Assembly: GCA_964058845.1 (NCBI GenBank)
Contig: CAXKVR010000031.1
Location: 248,001-312,000, forward strand
Length of the DNA stretch: 64,000 nt
Reading direction: 5' to 3'
Source: Carex sylvatica
Lineage: Eukaryota > Streptophyta > Magnoliopsida > Poales > Cyperaceae
Shown: positions 47,682-63,509 of the stretch, piece by piece
Layout: every line of letters starts with the position of its first letter
How positions within the stretch are numbered: the first letter of the stretch is position 1
Translations under genes and position numbers: made by a program
The notes under the pieces: generated by a model
The model's database searches: none
What the model was told of the DNA's origin: nothing
Seen by the model: the letters and a program-made list of their open reading frames with translations, nothing else

Positions 47682-48002
47682 GCGATTCGAGAGAGAGAGA
47701 GAGAGACCGACGACAGTTTTCAAGGAGACAGCAGAGGCGGGCAACAGAAAAGGGAGAAGAGGTATTTTAATGGAGAAATTGCAATGAATTTAGACTAGAG
47801 ATTGCCATTAGTAGATAGACCTTTTCTTTTGGGTAAATTTCACGGGAGCTGAATAGCATTTTTAATTTGTTTTCCGAATTTGATGTCACCAACTAATTTT
47901 ATTTTAGATTCCAAATTGGTTTTGCTCAAAGATCTATTTTTTCCTAATTAAATTTCTTTGTTGACTCTCAAAGGAGTTCGTATGTCAAAATCAGCCTTTA
48001 AC
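47682..48002. promoter_or_regulatory. CXC gene promoter side
   Basis: About 320 bases lie between the start codon and the next transposon, so the promoter and leader of the minus-strand CXC gene are probably here. A short (GA)n run (47691-47705) sits next to the start codon, in the likely leader. No clear TATA box was identified. Confidence 0.35.
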
Positions 48003-48783
48003 CGGTGTTGTAAATAACGGGTATTCGGATGGACGTGCTAAGTGATTAATCTAATTAATCGAGATTATGCAGACAATTTAATATTTTTATTAAATTTATG
48101 TGTATATTATCATAATTTATTAAAAATAATTTATTTAACTCATCAAACTTATCAAATAAACTTAATTTAACTTAGTTTTATTATTACAACATGACAATGC
48201 TTATTTATTCTTAACACATAACCATTTTATATAACCATTTTATATGTATAAGTAATATACTTATTTAATTTTTTTTTTTGAGAATTTTTTTTTTAAAATA
48301 CTAATAATATATTATTTGAAATAAATAAAACATTCAAACATAAAATTACTAAATTTAATTTATGATAACAACTTAATTTCATAAATAAACACATACTATT
48401 TGAAAACATGACATCAGTAAGTAAGAAAAATATATAGTATATAAATAATAGAAAAATTAATCAATTTCAAAGTAAGTAAAAAAAAAAACATATATAAAAG
48501 ATAGATGTATATTCAAGTACAAATAAAACTATAATACAAGACTTATAAACTTTATTATCACACACAATCACACACAAAAAAAATGTAAAAATAAATATTC
48601 ACTAGAATAAACAAGAATAAACGGAAATAAATAGACAATTAAATGGTAAAACAACCCATTAATTGGAAAATAACGGTCGATTAATCGTTTTCATCTGCAA
48701 ACATGCATCCGTTAAGTTTATTCGTAACAATTTGACCGTCGTTAACGATTAAACGACCGTTAAAACCGTCTTTTACAACACTG
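48003..48783. mobile_element. 781-bp hAT-like non-autonomous element
   Basis: Near-perfect 8-bp flanks, CCTTTAAC (47995-48002) and CCCTTAAC (48784-48791), surround termini CGGTGTTGTAAATAACGG and, inverted, CAGTGTTGTAAAAGACGG. The interior is AT-rich and non-coding. Its left part is shared with 205-355, and its termini with the 142-bp element at 15283-15424. It fits the hAT superfamily by duplication length and CAGTGTTG terminus. Confidence 0.8.
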
Positions 48784-50046
48784 CCCTTAACATATCAACG
48801 AAAAGAGAGAAAATAAATATTGGTTGCGCACTTTTTTCAAATTATATCATAAATTGTCACAAATTTTTAATTAATAATTTAAAATCTAATATTAAAATAA
48901 TTTTAAACCACACACATTCTTTTGAAACTTAAAATTTCTAAAAAAATTAGATTATTTCACGAATGACCGAGTCATAAAATGTACGAATACTATAACATAA
49001 TTTTTTTTGGAGTGAAACTACTTTTGCAAAGAACGGATCATTCGTATTATGGATTTTCATATTTTTATTTTTAAAAACTAAACAGTCAATTTAAATTATT
49101 CAATATGATTTTTATATTAAAATAATAGTTTTATAATATTTTACTATTTTTTTTAGATAGGTAGAAATCACTACTTTGAGATGATTTAGAATTTTTAGAT
49201 ATAATGATTTTCTTTTTGTTTAAAAAAATAGTAAATTTTATAAATATAAAATTTGATTTTTAAGTACATTTTCATATAAAGATAATGTTGAGTGATTTAG
49301 ATTGATTTTTAAGTACATTTTTCATAACACAGACTGATCCACACTTTGCAAAGTACCATAACCTCACTCAAAATTTTGGTATAGCAACTTTTTTCTTTTT
49401 TCTTTTGATCATGTATAAAATGAGCTTGAAAATTATAAATCTAACATAGAACGCTTTATTTTTGTAGAAGCATAAATCCTACAGACATTTGTCATTCAGA
49501 CATTTGCACGATGGAAAATGCAAGCAGTAATATTTGGCGCTTTGCACTAATTGTATGCAATAAAAAAAGCCTACTGTTGTACCATCCAGACTAAAAAGCA
49601 ACACTAGCACTAAACACGGGTCAAAGGTACTAGATAAAAAAAGAAGATTTGTCAGGACTCCGTCAGAAACAAACAACCACGTGCTGGCACTCTTCGAATC
49701 AAAATACTGACAAATAATACACTATGCAGATAACAAACCAAAATCCACATTAGCATAAACACACCAAATTTATTCTGGTTTGCTATTCTGTCAATCACAT
49801 GATGCCAAACTGCTTTAACATTTCTGCAAGTAGAATTATCTTCGTTTGGTATCCAACAACTAGTTTAGCAGGTCAATTGCTTTCACCAAAGGATCCAGCA
49901 CAACATGGCAATCTACCTGATGATGAAATACAAAAACAGCTTCCATAATCTACCGATCATACTCTCATCTTCATGTGTTAGAAATACAAAAGTGAAATAA
50001 TGAAGGAAACAAAAAAAATGACTATAAATCCGATTATGAACATAAT
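48784..50046. other. Spacer downstream of SRP54 with a MITE
   Basis: Includes the diverged Mutator-like MITE at 49010-49369 (separate entry). From about 49440 to 50046 it is the likely 3' untranslated region of SRP54, which ends at 50047 on the minus strand. No other gene is supported. Confidence 0.45.
49010..49369. mobile_element. Diverged Mutator-like MITE copy
   Basis: The ends GAGTGAAACTACTTTTGCAA and, inverted, GAGTGAGGTTATGGTAC match the termini of the elements at 20560-20923 and 63510-63911. Internal words such as TAGATAGGTAGAAATCAC are shared with them. The 9-bp flanks (TTTTTTTTG, AAAATTTTG) match only partly, as expected for an older copy. Confidence 0.65.
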
Positions 50047-54192
<4,146 letters not shown>

Positions 54193-54946
54193 GGTTGAGA
54201 CTTCTTCAGTTGTCCGTACGGCAAATTAGGGTTTGGATTTGGAAGAGATGATGAAACGAGAAATGGAGCTTTCGCAAGGCGAGAGGGTTTCTTGGTTTCG
54301 ATTTTTCGGGGAAGGCCAAGAATTACACGGTTGGGATCGGGGATTAATTCACTACGCTCACGACCTTTCTCTTCTTTTAAGTTTTGAGAATAGTAATTAA
54401 TTTTATTTTTAATTGAATGAGTAGAACAGCCAAACTAATTCATACAAGCTAAATAAATAATAGTAGCTAAATAAAAAATAGTAATTAATTCTGATACTTT
54501 CTTTTTTACAGAATCCTAAAATGAGTTATTTTCTTATTTTATTAATATTCAATTTCTCAATTTAATCAATTAAAAATGTTTTAAATTGCAGCATTAATAT
54601 TATGGAGAACTTACTCAATTATTCTATATTATTTTAGATTACTCTAAAATACTCTAAAATTATTCGAGAATATAGTAGAGCATACTAGAATGTTTTAGAG
54701 TATATTAGTATGTATAAATGTATGAATATTCTAAATACATCTTAAATATTTTTGAATATGTAAATTCTCTAACAATAAGAAAGTATTTGGATGGAGCAAG
54801 AATAAAGTTAAAGTTAAATTAGCTCTATTATTTTTAAAATGTAGTGATTCAAACACAAATTAGAAAATTGAATTACTCCAAAAATAGCTCTATTTTACTA
54901 ATCTGTAAAAATAACATGTAAGCAATAATAGAGCTACTGGAATTAG
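54193..54946. other. SRP54 upstream region
   Basis: The first 150-200 bases should include the promoter and leader of the minus-strand SRP54 gene. Beyond that the sequence is AT-rich, with TTAGAGTATATTAGTATG-like words. No gene or bounded repeat is supported. Confidence 0.35.
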
Positions 54947-55439
54947 CCAATTTTTTTTATTAATCAAAAATAAAATAAAAAATATTGGGAAATGGTATCG
55001 TTTTGCTGGAAAGTCGAAATCTAGGAAAAACGGGATGGTTTATCCTGTCCAGCAGTGGCTGGACGGGATAAACCATACCGTTCAGATTAGTGCTCTGCTA
55101 ATCTCGTTAAGCAGAAAAAAAATCTTGGACATGATAGATTATCCCGTCGAGCACTGTAGCAATTTTTTTTTTTTGGTTTCATCTTAGAGAATGGATTTTT
55201 TTTAGAAAAATGCTACAGTGCCGGATGAGATAATCTATCACATCCAATATTTTTTTATTTTTTTTAAGTTAAATCTCTAATTAGGGTCAAGATTAACGGG
55301 ACGGGATGATTTATCTCGTCCAGACACTGTAGCTGGACGGAATAAACCATCCCGTTTTTCCTAGATTACAATTTTTCACCAAAACGATCCTCTTTTGCGA
55401 TATTTTTTATTTTTATTTTCTATTAATAAAAAAATCGGG
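54947..55439. mobile_element. 493-bp full-length foldback element
   Basis: A perfect 9-bp direct repeat, TGGAATTAG, flanks the element (54938-54946 and 55440-55448). The two halves are inverted copies of each other along almost the full length, with the centre near 55185. Paired landmarks include CTAGGAAAAACGGGATGG against CCATCCCGTTTTTCCTAG, and GATAGATTATC against GATAATCTATC. Short direct variants of CTGGACGGGATAAACCAT recur in it. A read-through transcript would form a very long hairpin, a possible source of small RNAs. No protein is encoded. Confidence 0.8.
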
Positions 55440-55494
55440 TGGAATTAGTGATATTAATACAAAAATAGTTTATACATCTTTTTCATTCATTTTA

Positions 55495-55990
55495 ATTAAA
55501 TTAGTTTAAATAATAAATTAGTATTAAATAAAATATTAAATTAGTATTAAATAAAATATTTAAATTGTATTAAATAAAATATTTAATTTGTATTAAATAA
55601 AATATTTAATTTGTATTAAAAAATATTAGTTTAAATATTAAGCATAATATAATATTAGTTTAAATATTAGATTAATATTAAATAAAATATTATATTAGTT
55701 TAAATGTTAAATGTAATATAATATTATTTTAAATATTAGATTAGATTAGTATTAAATAAGTATAATATCAAATTAAATTAATATTAGAAAAAAAATTATA
55801 TTAAATATAATATAATATATATTACTTTAAATAATAGATTAATATTAAATAAAATATTAAATTATATATAGTGTATTATTAATTTAAATATTAAATGTAA
55901 TATAATATTAGTATTAAATAAATATAATATCATTAGATTAGATTAGTGCTAAAAAAATATTAGATTAGTATTTAAAAATATTAGTTTAAA
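55495..55990. repeat. Degenerate AT-rich tandem repeat
   Basis: A roughly 20-25-base unit of the type TATTAAATAAAATATTTAA is repeated about twenty times with much variation, without any G/C-containing anchor. It directly adjoins the foldback element. It is non-coding low-complexity DNA. Confidence 0.6.
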
Positions 55991-57688
55991 TATATAATTA
56001 GTTTAATAATTATCTTTTATTCATTTTCTCCATCACTATTTTAAATATACATTCCAAAGCACAATTTTTTTAATCCAAATAGTCATGAATTTGCACTATT
56101 TTCATATCACTATTCTTAATCACTAGAATTAGCACTATTTTTAATCACTATTGTTGCACTAGTCTTACACGATCCAAACATATATACCACAATATAGTTT
56201 GTTGCTATTATGAAGGTCTGTGAAATTTTGTGTTTGAAAGTCGAGACATATATCTTAAAACTCGTATCTTATAAATGAAAGAAACTCAATAGTTTGGAAA
56301 CTACACCATGAAGTATATATACCATAAAATATAGGAAACAAATATGCTGCGATCTGAATTGGATGAACAGTATTATGAAATCTCTGCTTTTTCAAATCCA
56401 ACTACTGATTTATTTTGAGATGCGTGCACAGAAAAACTAACTGTTTGTAGATGCATGCACAAAAAAGTTGAACATTTAGATTTAAAAAAACAGGGATTTC
56501 AATATACTATTCATCCAATTCGGATCACAATAGATTTCATTCTTAAAATATAAGGCCTTCAAATATCGTATTTTTGAGAAATATTAATTAGGCCTTCATA
56601 ATATAACAATTTAATTGTCCTTTAATGAAGAAGCTATATATAACAGCTAGCAGTCTCAGTCTCTCATATATTCCCAACTCAAATTGTCTCTACTTTTAAC
56701 ATTTTGAAGATTTGTATATAGTTCTATTTGTAGCTGATATTTCTTAACCAATAATGATGTAGCTGTCTGAAGAGATGTCATGCACATCTTTATTGATATT
56801 TCTTAAAGCAATCCCGATCCACACACATCGTATTAAAATATGTGCACATTGTTTCAATATCCGTAATTGTTTGCTTTAAGATTTGTACTGATCTAGCGGG
56901 TATAGATCTTAAAACAGTTCAGACAGAGGAACCCTTCAGATTCAAATTTGAGTCAAATGGGCGTTTTATGTTTTTAATGAAAAAGTAAAATGAATATTTT
57001 ATAAATTTAGAATGTATTTTAATATAAAAGACATAAAATTAGTAAATTTGTGAGTTTTTAAAATTTAGAGAAGAAAATATGTAATTTGAAAGTTTAGTGG
57101 GAAAAATACGTAAGTTTGAAATTTTTGAGTGGTATATATGAAATTCCCCATTTTCTTAAAAGAAATGGGAATCATGCTCTCATTTGTATTTTGTATTGAT
57201 ATCAAGGTTCGGTTACAAAGAGTATGGTAACCACCATATATTTAAAACAATAAAAAGAGATGCTCAAAACAATTGAGCCAGTGCTTTAAAAAACAGAAAA
57301 GATAAACTGATTGCAAAACAAGGGTAAAGCTGTAAAAAAGCATTTGTAGCTTGATACTGGTACAGGTATACTGTTACTTGAATTCCTTAGACTTCTTGTA
57401 CCAGTTATTTTAATATACTAAATTAGATTTTGTGTACTAAAAAAGTCGGCAAGTAGAATAATTTAAAAATATGATAATGACTAATTAACCTAAAAAAAAA
57501 GTAGCCGCACGGCTTGAACTATTTATTTTCATTAGTACTTAGAGACTTAAAGAGCTACATACGCAGAGCATTAGAGCATACAAGCTCTCTCTTAACTCTT
57601 TCACTTATTCCTTCTCTTCTATTTGCATATATATACATACATACCCCCTTCAACCTCACAAAAGCACAAAACAGTAGCAAGTATTCTC
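55991..57688. other. Spacer downstream of the vicilin gene
   Basis: About 56935-57160 matches the fragment at 33160-33430 and is a dispersed repeat. The last few hundred bases before 57689 are the probable 3' untranslated region of the minus-strand vicilin gene. No gene is supported elsewhere. Confidence 0.45.
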
Positions 57689-60100
57689 TCACATCCCCAC
57701 CGCTGCCTCCACAATGGATTCGATGAACTCGCGGCCATGGCTACGACCACCGCTGCTACGCTGGCTGCGGCGGCTCTCGGGCCCAGGCACGAATGCCTCC
57801 CCACGTTGAGAGTCAAACAACTCATCCACTTCCTTTGCTGAGGTGTCAAACGCCAGTTCCTTTGCCTCTCTCTCCATCTTCCTCAGAACATTGTTTCTCC
57901 CTGCACCAGTAAAACAAAAGGGAAAACCATTAATCTATCATAACAGCCAAATCGGTTTATAGGTGTCATATTGGAATATATATATATATATAATATATCA
58001 CAATAATATGATGTGTGTAATCTGTACCAGCAAGGAAAACCCTCTGATTCTTATCTGCACGGGTTTCAAAGCACATGATTTGGAGGTTCTCATCCCTGGA
58101 GGCTATCTCCACATTTGGATGCCCTGCTGGGACAACGAAGACAGTACCGGGAAACAGGTTAGCCCGCACTGTGCGGTAACGTTGACCTTGCTGTGCGTGT
58201 TGGCCCTGTTCTTCCTCTTCCTCCTCTTCGTACCTCTCCCGGCTCCTCCTGGTACGTGTCTCCGATTCCTTTGCCAAATGCGGGCAAATTATCTCCACCC
58301 GACCCTGACCTTGCACGACAACCGCTATCTTGGTCGAACGAGAGTTGTAAAATGGAGCTAGCATAGATCCCTGTCATTTAACAGAATATCAGAAACTGAT
58401 ACAATGTAATATCCAATATGGTATTTATAGTTAGGAGAAACAATTTACACTGGTAATGTTGGCAAGGGAGATTTTCACATCTAGATCTCCAAGCTGTCGC
58501 CAGTCGTTCGAATCGGCCTCATACAACTCACCATGTTGATTGGAGAAAGTTGGTCGTTTGTTAAGTAGGTTGAAAGTCCCCTTCGACTCGCCGAATCGAC
58601 CACCCTCACCGAAAGGCCAAAGATGGCTTCCTTCAGAGCTTCGATGGGTCATGGCGCGAATTTGATCTTCACTTGCCCGGACTATCGGGCCTCTCTTTTG
58701 CTTTCCGAAAATCCTCTCGATTTTATCCCTTTGAGTCTGTGATCAATTAGCAAACCAACATGTTTACAATCTGAAAACAATGATCTTTAATTTGAGAAAT
58801 AATCATACAGTGATGTTGATTTTATTATCATACATACATTGAAAGCAGCTTCGAGGACTTCATCACTAAAAGCCCGGTAGAAGGATTCCGGGTTCTCCCC
58901 TCCAGCGCCGAAGAAGGCCTATAATTTCATTCGAATGAATGAATAATTGAGTATCGATCCGTGGTTAATGTAATCCATGCATCAAGCAAAAGTTTTTTCG
59001 ATTGTACCTCAAATTTGCCAGGAGTAGAAATAGGGTTGATGAGCTTAGCAATAATTAGCTTCTCCCGGCTATCGCTATTGATCACGTAAACAACCGACCC
59101 AGCATCAACTTTCATTATATCACCTCGCCTGATCTCGTGTGATTCCTTCTCTTCTTTCCTAAGCACGGTCACTGTACCTCTTCCTGGAGTTGTCAAAAAC
59201 AAATAATTAGGCAATGTTCACAGATCACAACCTAGAAGATGAATTAATCCAATCATGCATAGAAATAAAGATTAAGAAACAACAATTAATACCTTTTACA
59301 ACGTAGCATAGATCGTCGGCATCCCAGTGATTTGGCAGGAGGAAAGTTCGAGGGTTAAGCTCGAGCACCGCAAGACGGTAGTTTGCAATGCCGAGCAAGA
59401 GCTTCGATTTTTTCGCAAAGTTCTTCAAAACCCTTATGTTTCCATGCTCGGTTCTCAGCTTCTGCTTGAAGTGCTCCCGCTTGAACACATAAGGGTTCTC
59501 TCCTCCTCTCTCCTCCCTCTCTTCCTCTTCCTCCTCTTGCTCCTCTCTCCTAGGGTTTAAATCACCTCTTCCTCCATGCTCACGCCTGTTCTCCCTCTCC
59601 TCGCACCGCTGCTCGCACTGCTGGCGACCTTGCCTCTCGCCATGCTCCTCTCTGCATTCCTTCTTGCACTGGTGTACCCTTTCTTGCGGGTCGACCTCTT
59701 TACCCTGGCCCCTCTCTCTCCCCTGCTCCTGACCTCTTTCTCTGATCTCTTGCTCGTAGCGTTGCTGACACTGTTGCACACACTGCTTGTGCTGTGCTTC
59801 ACCGTGTCGGGTCTCTTCACACTTCTCGCGACACTGTCCGTACCGTTTCTCTGCCTCCCCTTTAGGGTTGTCTACCAGCTCCCTCTCTCTTTCACGCTCT
59901 TGCTCGCACCCCCTCTGTTGGTGCTTCTCCCAGCATCGCTCCTCGCACTGCTCACGCTGTTGCCAAGGTCTCTGCGAGCATTCACGCCTGCACTCTCGCA
60001 GTTGAGGGTCCTCTTTGGCTTGAGAGATGGTGCAGAGAGTGGACAGGGAAAGGAGTGCTAGGAGGAGGAGAGGTAAGAGGGATTTATGTTTTGTTGCCAT
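57689..60100 (-). CDS. Vicilin-like 7S seed storage protein with cysteine-hairpin repeats
   Basis: Six exons in transcript order: 59293-60100, 59008-59183, 58838-58918, 58449-58736, 58028-58370, 57689-57900; 635 aa. Residues 1-28 form a signal peptide (Leu-rich core, ISQA end). Three C-x3-C-x(10-12)-C-x3-C repeats follow at C37/41/52/56, C90/94/107/111 and C145/149/162/166. An acidic run near 188-200 leads into two cupin barrels, starting about residue 205 (NPYVFKREHFKQ) and in exons 4-5 (KISLANITS-GSMLAPFYNSRS). The architecture is that of macadamia-type vicilins, whose N-terminal hairpins are released as small antimicrobial peptides while the cupin part forms trimeric storage protein in vacuoles. 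A Glu-rich insertion lies within the second cupin. The TATA box and RY motifs upstream fit seed expression. The gene is intact. Related proteins are seed allergens in some species. Confidence 0.92.
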
Positions 60101-60177
60101 GCTAGCTAGTTTACACTATATATATGTGAATGAGTATTGATTGATGAAGGGATGTGGAAGAAAGTTGATGCTGTCGC

Positions 60178-60187
60178 TTATTTATAG
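60178..60187 (-). promoter_or_regulatory. TATA box of the vicilin gene
   Basis: On the minus strand the sequence reads CTATAAATAA, about 80 bases upstream of the start codon at 60100. This is the expected position for a strongly expressed seed storage gene. No competing TATA-like element is nearer except the TATATATA stretch at about 60117-60125, which probably lies in the leader. Confidence 0.65.
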
Positions 60188-60275
60188 TCAGAGAGATTGA
60201 GATCCAATGGATTTCCAAGTCATCAAAGAATCAAATTGTAATTTGTAAAAACGGTGAGACAGATTGCTGTGTAGC

Positions 60276-60283
60276 CATGCATG
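60276..60283. promoter_or_regulatory. RY (CATGCATG) seed element
   Basis: A perfect palindromic CATGCATG lies about 175 bases upstream of the vicilin start codon. RY motifs are bound by B3 factors of the ABI3/FUS3 type and are hallmarks of seed storage promoters. A second run, CATGCATGCAT, is at 60998-61008, beyond an inserted MITE. Confidence 0.65.
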
Positions 60284-60304
60284 TGTTAAGCTCAGAGCTT
60301 CGCG

Positions 60305-60588
60305 CATAGTCACAAGTGAATTATTCGGGATCGGTAATTTTAAAAATTTGTGATTTGAAAATAATTCGGATATAATTTGAAAATAATTCGGAATTATTTT
60401 GACTAGAGACCTCAGTTCTGCAAGAGAGCAAAAAAAAATGTTCTGAAAAAAATTCGGAAAAATTAAAATTCGTGAATTATTCAGGTTTAATTCGGTTAAA
60501 GTTCAATCTATCGAATAATTCGATGTTCGATTCAGTATCACTTAAAAAACGAATTATTTAGATATAATTTGCGAATCTTGTAATTATG
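60305..60588. mobile_element. hAT-like MITE (CATAGT family) in vicilin upstream region
   Basis: The termini are CATAGTCACAAG and CTTGTAATTATG, with 8-bp flanks GCTTCGCG (60297-60304) and ACTTCGCG (60589-60596), one mismatch. The interior is full of AATTCG words like the copies at 6880-7179 and 40720-40985. It sits directly behind the proximal RY element of the vicilin promoter. Confidence 0.7.
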
Positions 60589-61221
60589 ACTTCGCGGGCT
60601 TTAGTTGTTATTTGTAGATAAAATAGCATAAGCGAATATTCTAAATTGAAAATAAATATTACGTATTTTATTATTAGTAGTGTTTTCATTTGTCATGTGA
60701 AAACAGAATACCAATATACATAGCATTCATTTATCTATTAATGTTAAGCCTAGTAAATTTTTTCTTAAATTGAAAATTTTATCCTAAAAGTAACATTATT
60801 GAAGTATGTATTATAATATTTGAAAGAGAAAACAGGTAAAAAACATAAGAGAAAAAAAAAAGCAAATAAAAATGTTTATGGACGAGTGCTACTTACATAC
60901 ATGTTAAATGCATATTAATTTATAAGTTAATTGCGAGTACTACGTACTAACATGCTTGTGAGAAGATAAGAGGTGAGACGTGGTCGAAGCTACAATTCAT
61001 GCATGCATAAGCCAAAGCGGTTCTTGGAACTTGGCACTCGATCGGGTCCAGATGTGCTGCTGCTGCCATTTATGTTTTCACGTGAACATCCACGCCCGTT
61101 TCGCCGAGTCCGATTTGTCTTCTTCCGAGCACATCCGGATTCTCTGTAGCCTCAGACAAATTAACTTACATGTGGCCAACAAAAGTTTCTCAATGAAAAT
61201 CCATTCATAAAACGGTACGAC
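60589..61221. promoter_or_regulatory. Possible displaced distal vicilin promoter
   Basis: Contains CATGCATGCAT at 60998-61008 and a G-box TTCACGTGAAC at about 61077-61087, within GC-richer sequence from about 60970 to 61170. RY plus G-box is a usual combination in storage-protein promoters. The distance (about 0.9-1 kb) and the intervening MITE make function uncertain. The open frame across this stretch is not a convincing gene. Confidence 0.35.
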
Positions 61222-61490
61222 CATAGTTACAAAATTCACAAATTAAATATAAATAATTGTTTTTTTGGTGATGCCGAATCTAACACTAAATTATTCGGCT
61301 GATCGAACTTTGACCAAATTAAATCCAAATAATTCGTGATTTTTTTTCAAAATTTTTTGCTCTTTTGCAGGACTGAGATGATTTCTTGTCCGAATAATTC
61401 TGAATCATTTTCAAATTATATCCGAATTATTCCCGAATTATGAATTTTTAACCTTGTCAAAATAAATCTAAATAATTCATTTGTCACTAT
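61222..61490. mobile_element. Second CATAGT-family MITE, opposite orientation
   Basis: Begins CATAGTTACAAAATTCAC and ends near TTGTCACTATA. Its interior is the inverted counterpart of 60305-60588, including the TCTTTTGCAGGACTGAGATG stretch against CTCAGTTCTGCAAGAGAGC. I could not find a clear target duplication for this copy. Confidence 0.6.
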
Positions 61491-62404
61491 AAACGGGTAG
61501 TACATCAATTGTATCCTGCCTTATGGGTAGTCATACGGTTCGCCACAGGGGATCCGGGATAATTTAGATGAGGCTCTCTGACAGTCTGGCTGGTGCACAG
61601 TGCACAGTGCACACTGCGGTGGAGGTTTTCTACAAACAGGACGCGTGTGAAAGAGATTCGCCACGTCCCGCATGAGGTGCACAGGAGGTCTATCTATTAC
61701 AATCCGCGACAAACTTGCAACGCGTATACCGACGATCGATGTTAATTGAACCTGTACCGAGGACCGAGCTGCAGATAACAAGGGTAGCACCGGTACGGAT
61801 CTGGATCGAGCAGAGGTATTTTTATCCATTAAAATTACGAAATGAGTCGGATAAACAGTTAAAAAGAGTACCATTGACGCCCCTAAGCAAGAGCCAGCAT
61901 TTTGCCTTTTCTGTTAATTATCAACTGCAAGTTGAAAATCAATATAGTGAACAATGGTGATCGTCAATGATGAAAATTAATACAGTAAACAATAGTGATA
62001 CAAGTTACTTAAAATCATTTTAGTGAAGGAATTTGAGATCGATTTTTATTTTGCCTAGTTACATTTTTGCTGCTTCTGTTCACATTTTAGTGAAGGAATG
62101 CAAGCTGCAACCCGGTTCTGTCAGTGGCATATAGGACTGCTAATGAGCTGAGTTCGAGCTCTCAAATTCAATTTGAGAAGATAGCTAATCAAGTTGACTC
62201 AAATTGAATCAACAAGTTAGCACTTTGAATTTTAGGTGTTGAATTAGTGATATATGTGTTGTTATGTAATAACTTATTTTTAAAAAACTTCAAGAAATAA
62301 AATTGAAATTTTTAGATAGTTCTATTTTCATATTATTCTGTTTCGACACATCTTAAATTTATTAAAAATTTAATAAATTATACAAAATAATGTTAGTTAT
62401 TTCA
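61491..62404. other. Intergenic, no gene seen
   Basis: About 61500-61830 is GC-richer than average, with a short GTGCACAGTGCACAGTGCAC tandem near 61594. Open frames on both strands of 81-117 codons overlap and have no recognisable domain. The rest is AT-rich. Confidence 0.35.
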
Positions 62405-62690
62405 TAGTGAGATTACAGAACTTTGCAAAGTACAAATTAGTGTATGCTATGAATTTTTATTTTTATTTTTAAAGTCTAAACAATCGATTCAAACCATTCA
62501 ACATGATTTTCATATGAAAATATACTTGAAGTCAAAAAAATTATATATATTTTTTTAATTTTTACCATTCTATAAATAGATTGGTAATCATTTAGTTTCA
62601 AATAGTTCAAAATCTTTAGATCAATTACTTTATCTATTTAAAAAATATAAATTTGGTCTCCAAATATATTTTTATCCATCTTATAAAAAT
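62405..62690. mobile_element. Old Mutator-like MITE fragment
   Basis: Shares, in order, the internal landmarks of the element at 63510-63911: a TTCAACATGATTTTCATATG stretch, AATATACTTGAAGTCAAA, a bipartite GATCAA…TATCTATTTA middle and TTTGGTCTCCAAATATATTT. The ends are too eroded to define a target duplication. Confidence 0.5.
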
Positions 62691-62894
62691 TAATATTATA
62701 ATACTATAAAACAAAAAACTATAATTCAATTATAGCCTTTTTCTTTTAAAGTTTAAATTATTCTTGAATTTCAAATTGCTCTTGCCACTACTCGTCAAGA
62801 TATGTTCCTTTTTCCTAATCTCACGAAAGCAATTGTCCGAGAATAAAAAAAAACCTCAAAAATCAAATGAAATATATTGATGACAATACGGTGT

Positions 62895-63107
62895 ACCAGT
62901 GGAATTCATATCCTCTGGTAAATCTTTTGAGATAATGAATCTCAACCGTCCGATCTGTTTTAAAATTTGTACATAAATCAGCACTAATATCAAAAGACCT
63001 CTAGTATTATAGACAAGTGTCGGATTAGCTCCGTTTAAATTTAAAATCAGACAGTTAGCATTCAAAAGATTCCCTTTTGAGTTAATGCAGAGGATATGCA
63101 TTCGTAC
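62895..63107. mobile_element. Short inverted-repeat element, CATATCCTCTG ends
   Basis: The left edge TACCAGTGGAATTCATATCC (continuing TCTG) and the right edge, inverted, CACTGGTACGAATGCATATCC, give termini of about 16 matching bases (GAATNCATATCCTCTG). A GTGCATTCGT/GAGGATATG-type terminus also appears at 780-1015, near 14091 and near 34785. It is non-coding and about 210 bp. Confidence 0.55.
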
Positions 63108-63509
63108 CAGTGGGCACTAATGAGCGGCTCAATTCAAAAAGCTCCTACCAAGTTAAGTGACTAGTAATTGTAGCTAACATTTAAATGCATTAAAAAAAAC
63201 AGTTCAAATTTTTTTTTTGTAACTACGTACTAAAACCACAGGAAGTTCCAACAAAAAGGCCAACAGGAAGGTAATGTTTATGAACTTACAATGCGAAATT
63301 ATCACAAGTACCAAGCAAATACAGAGAGGAAATAGACAACCCAATTCCAAGAAAAGATAACACAGGCAAGACGAGAGTCGTTCATTCAGTTTCCTGTAGC
63401 TCATGGAACAATATATCACTGGAAATTAGAGCAACCCTTCCCCTGAAACATGGAATCCAGGACGAGAAATTAGTATTGGAGAAGTCAGGAAAAAGAAATA
63501 ACAAGAAAT
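63108..63509. other. Spacer, possible 3' UTR of an outside gene
   Basis: About 63225-63480 has a more balanced base composition and no poly-AT runs. This could be the 3' untranslated end of a minus-strand gene lying beyond 64000. There is no coding evidence within the window. Confidence 0.25.

Noticed and set aside
57966..58364. Equal-length open frames on both strands
   Set aside because: Only the minus frame continues through flanking splice sites into the vicilin cupin domain; the plus frame is its shadow.
59576..60061. Open frame of 161 codons on the plus strand
   Set aside because: Antisense shadow of the vicilin first exon; the Leu-rich product is the complement of Glu/Arg/Gln codons.
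61521..61960. Overlapping open frames of 81 and 117 codons
   Set aside because: Neither has splice partners, domains or a plausible start context; a GC-richer spacer explains them.
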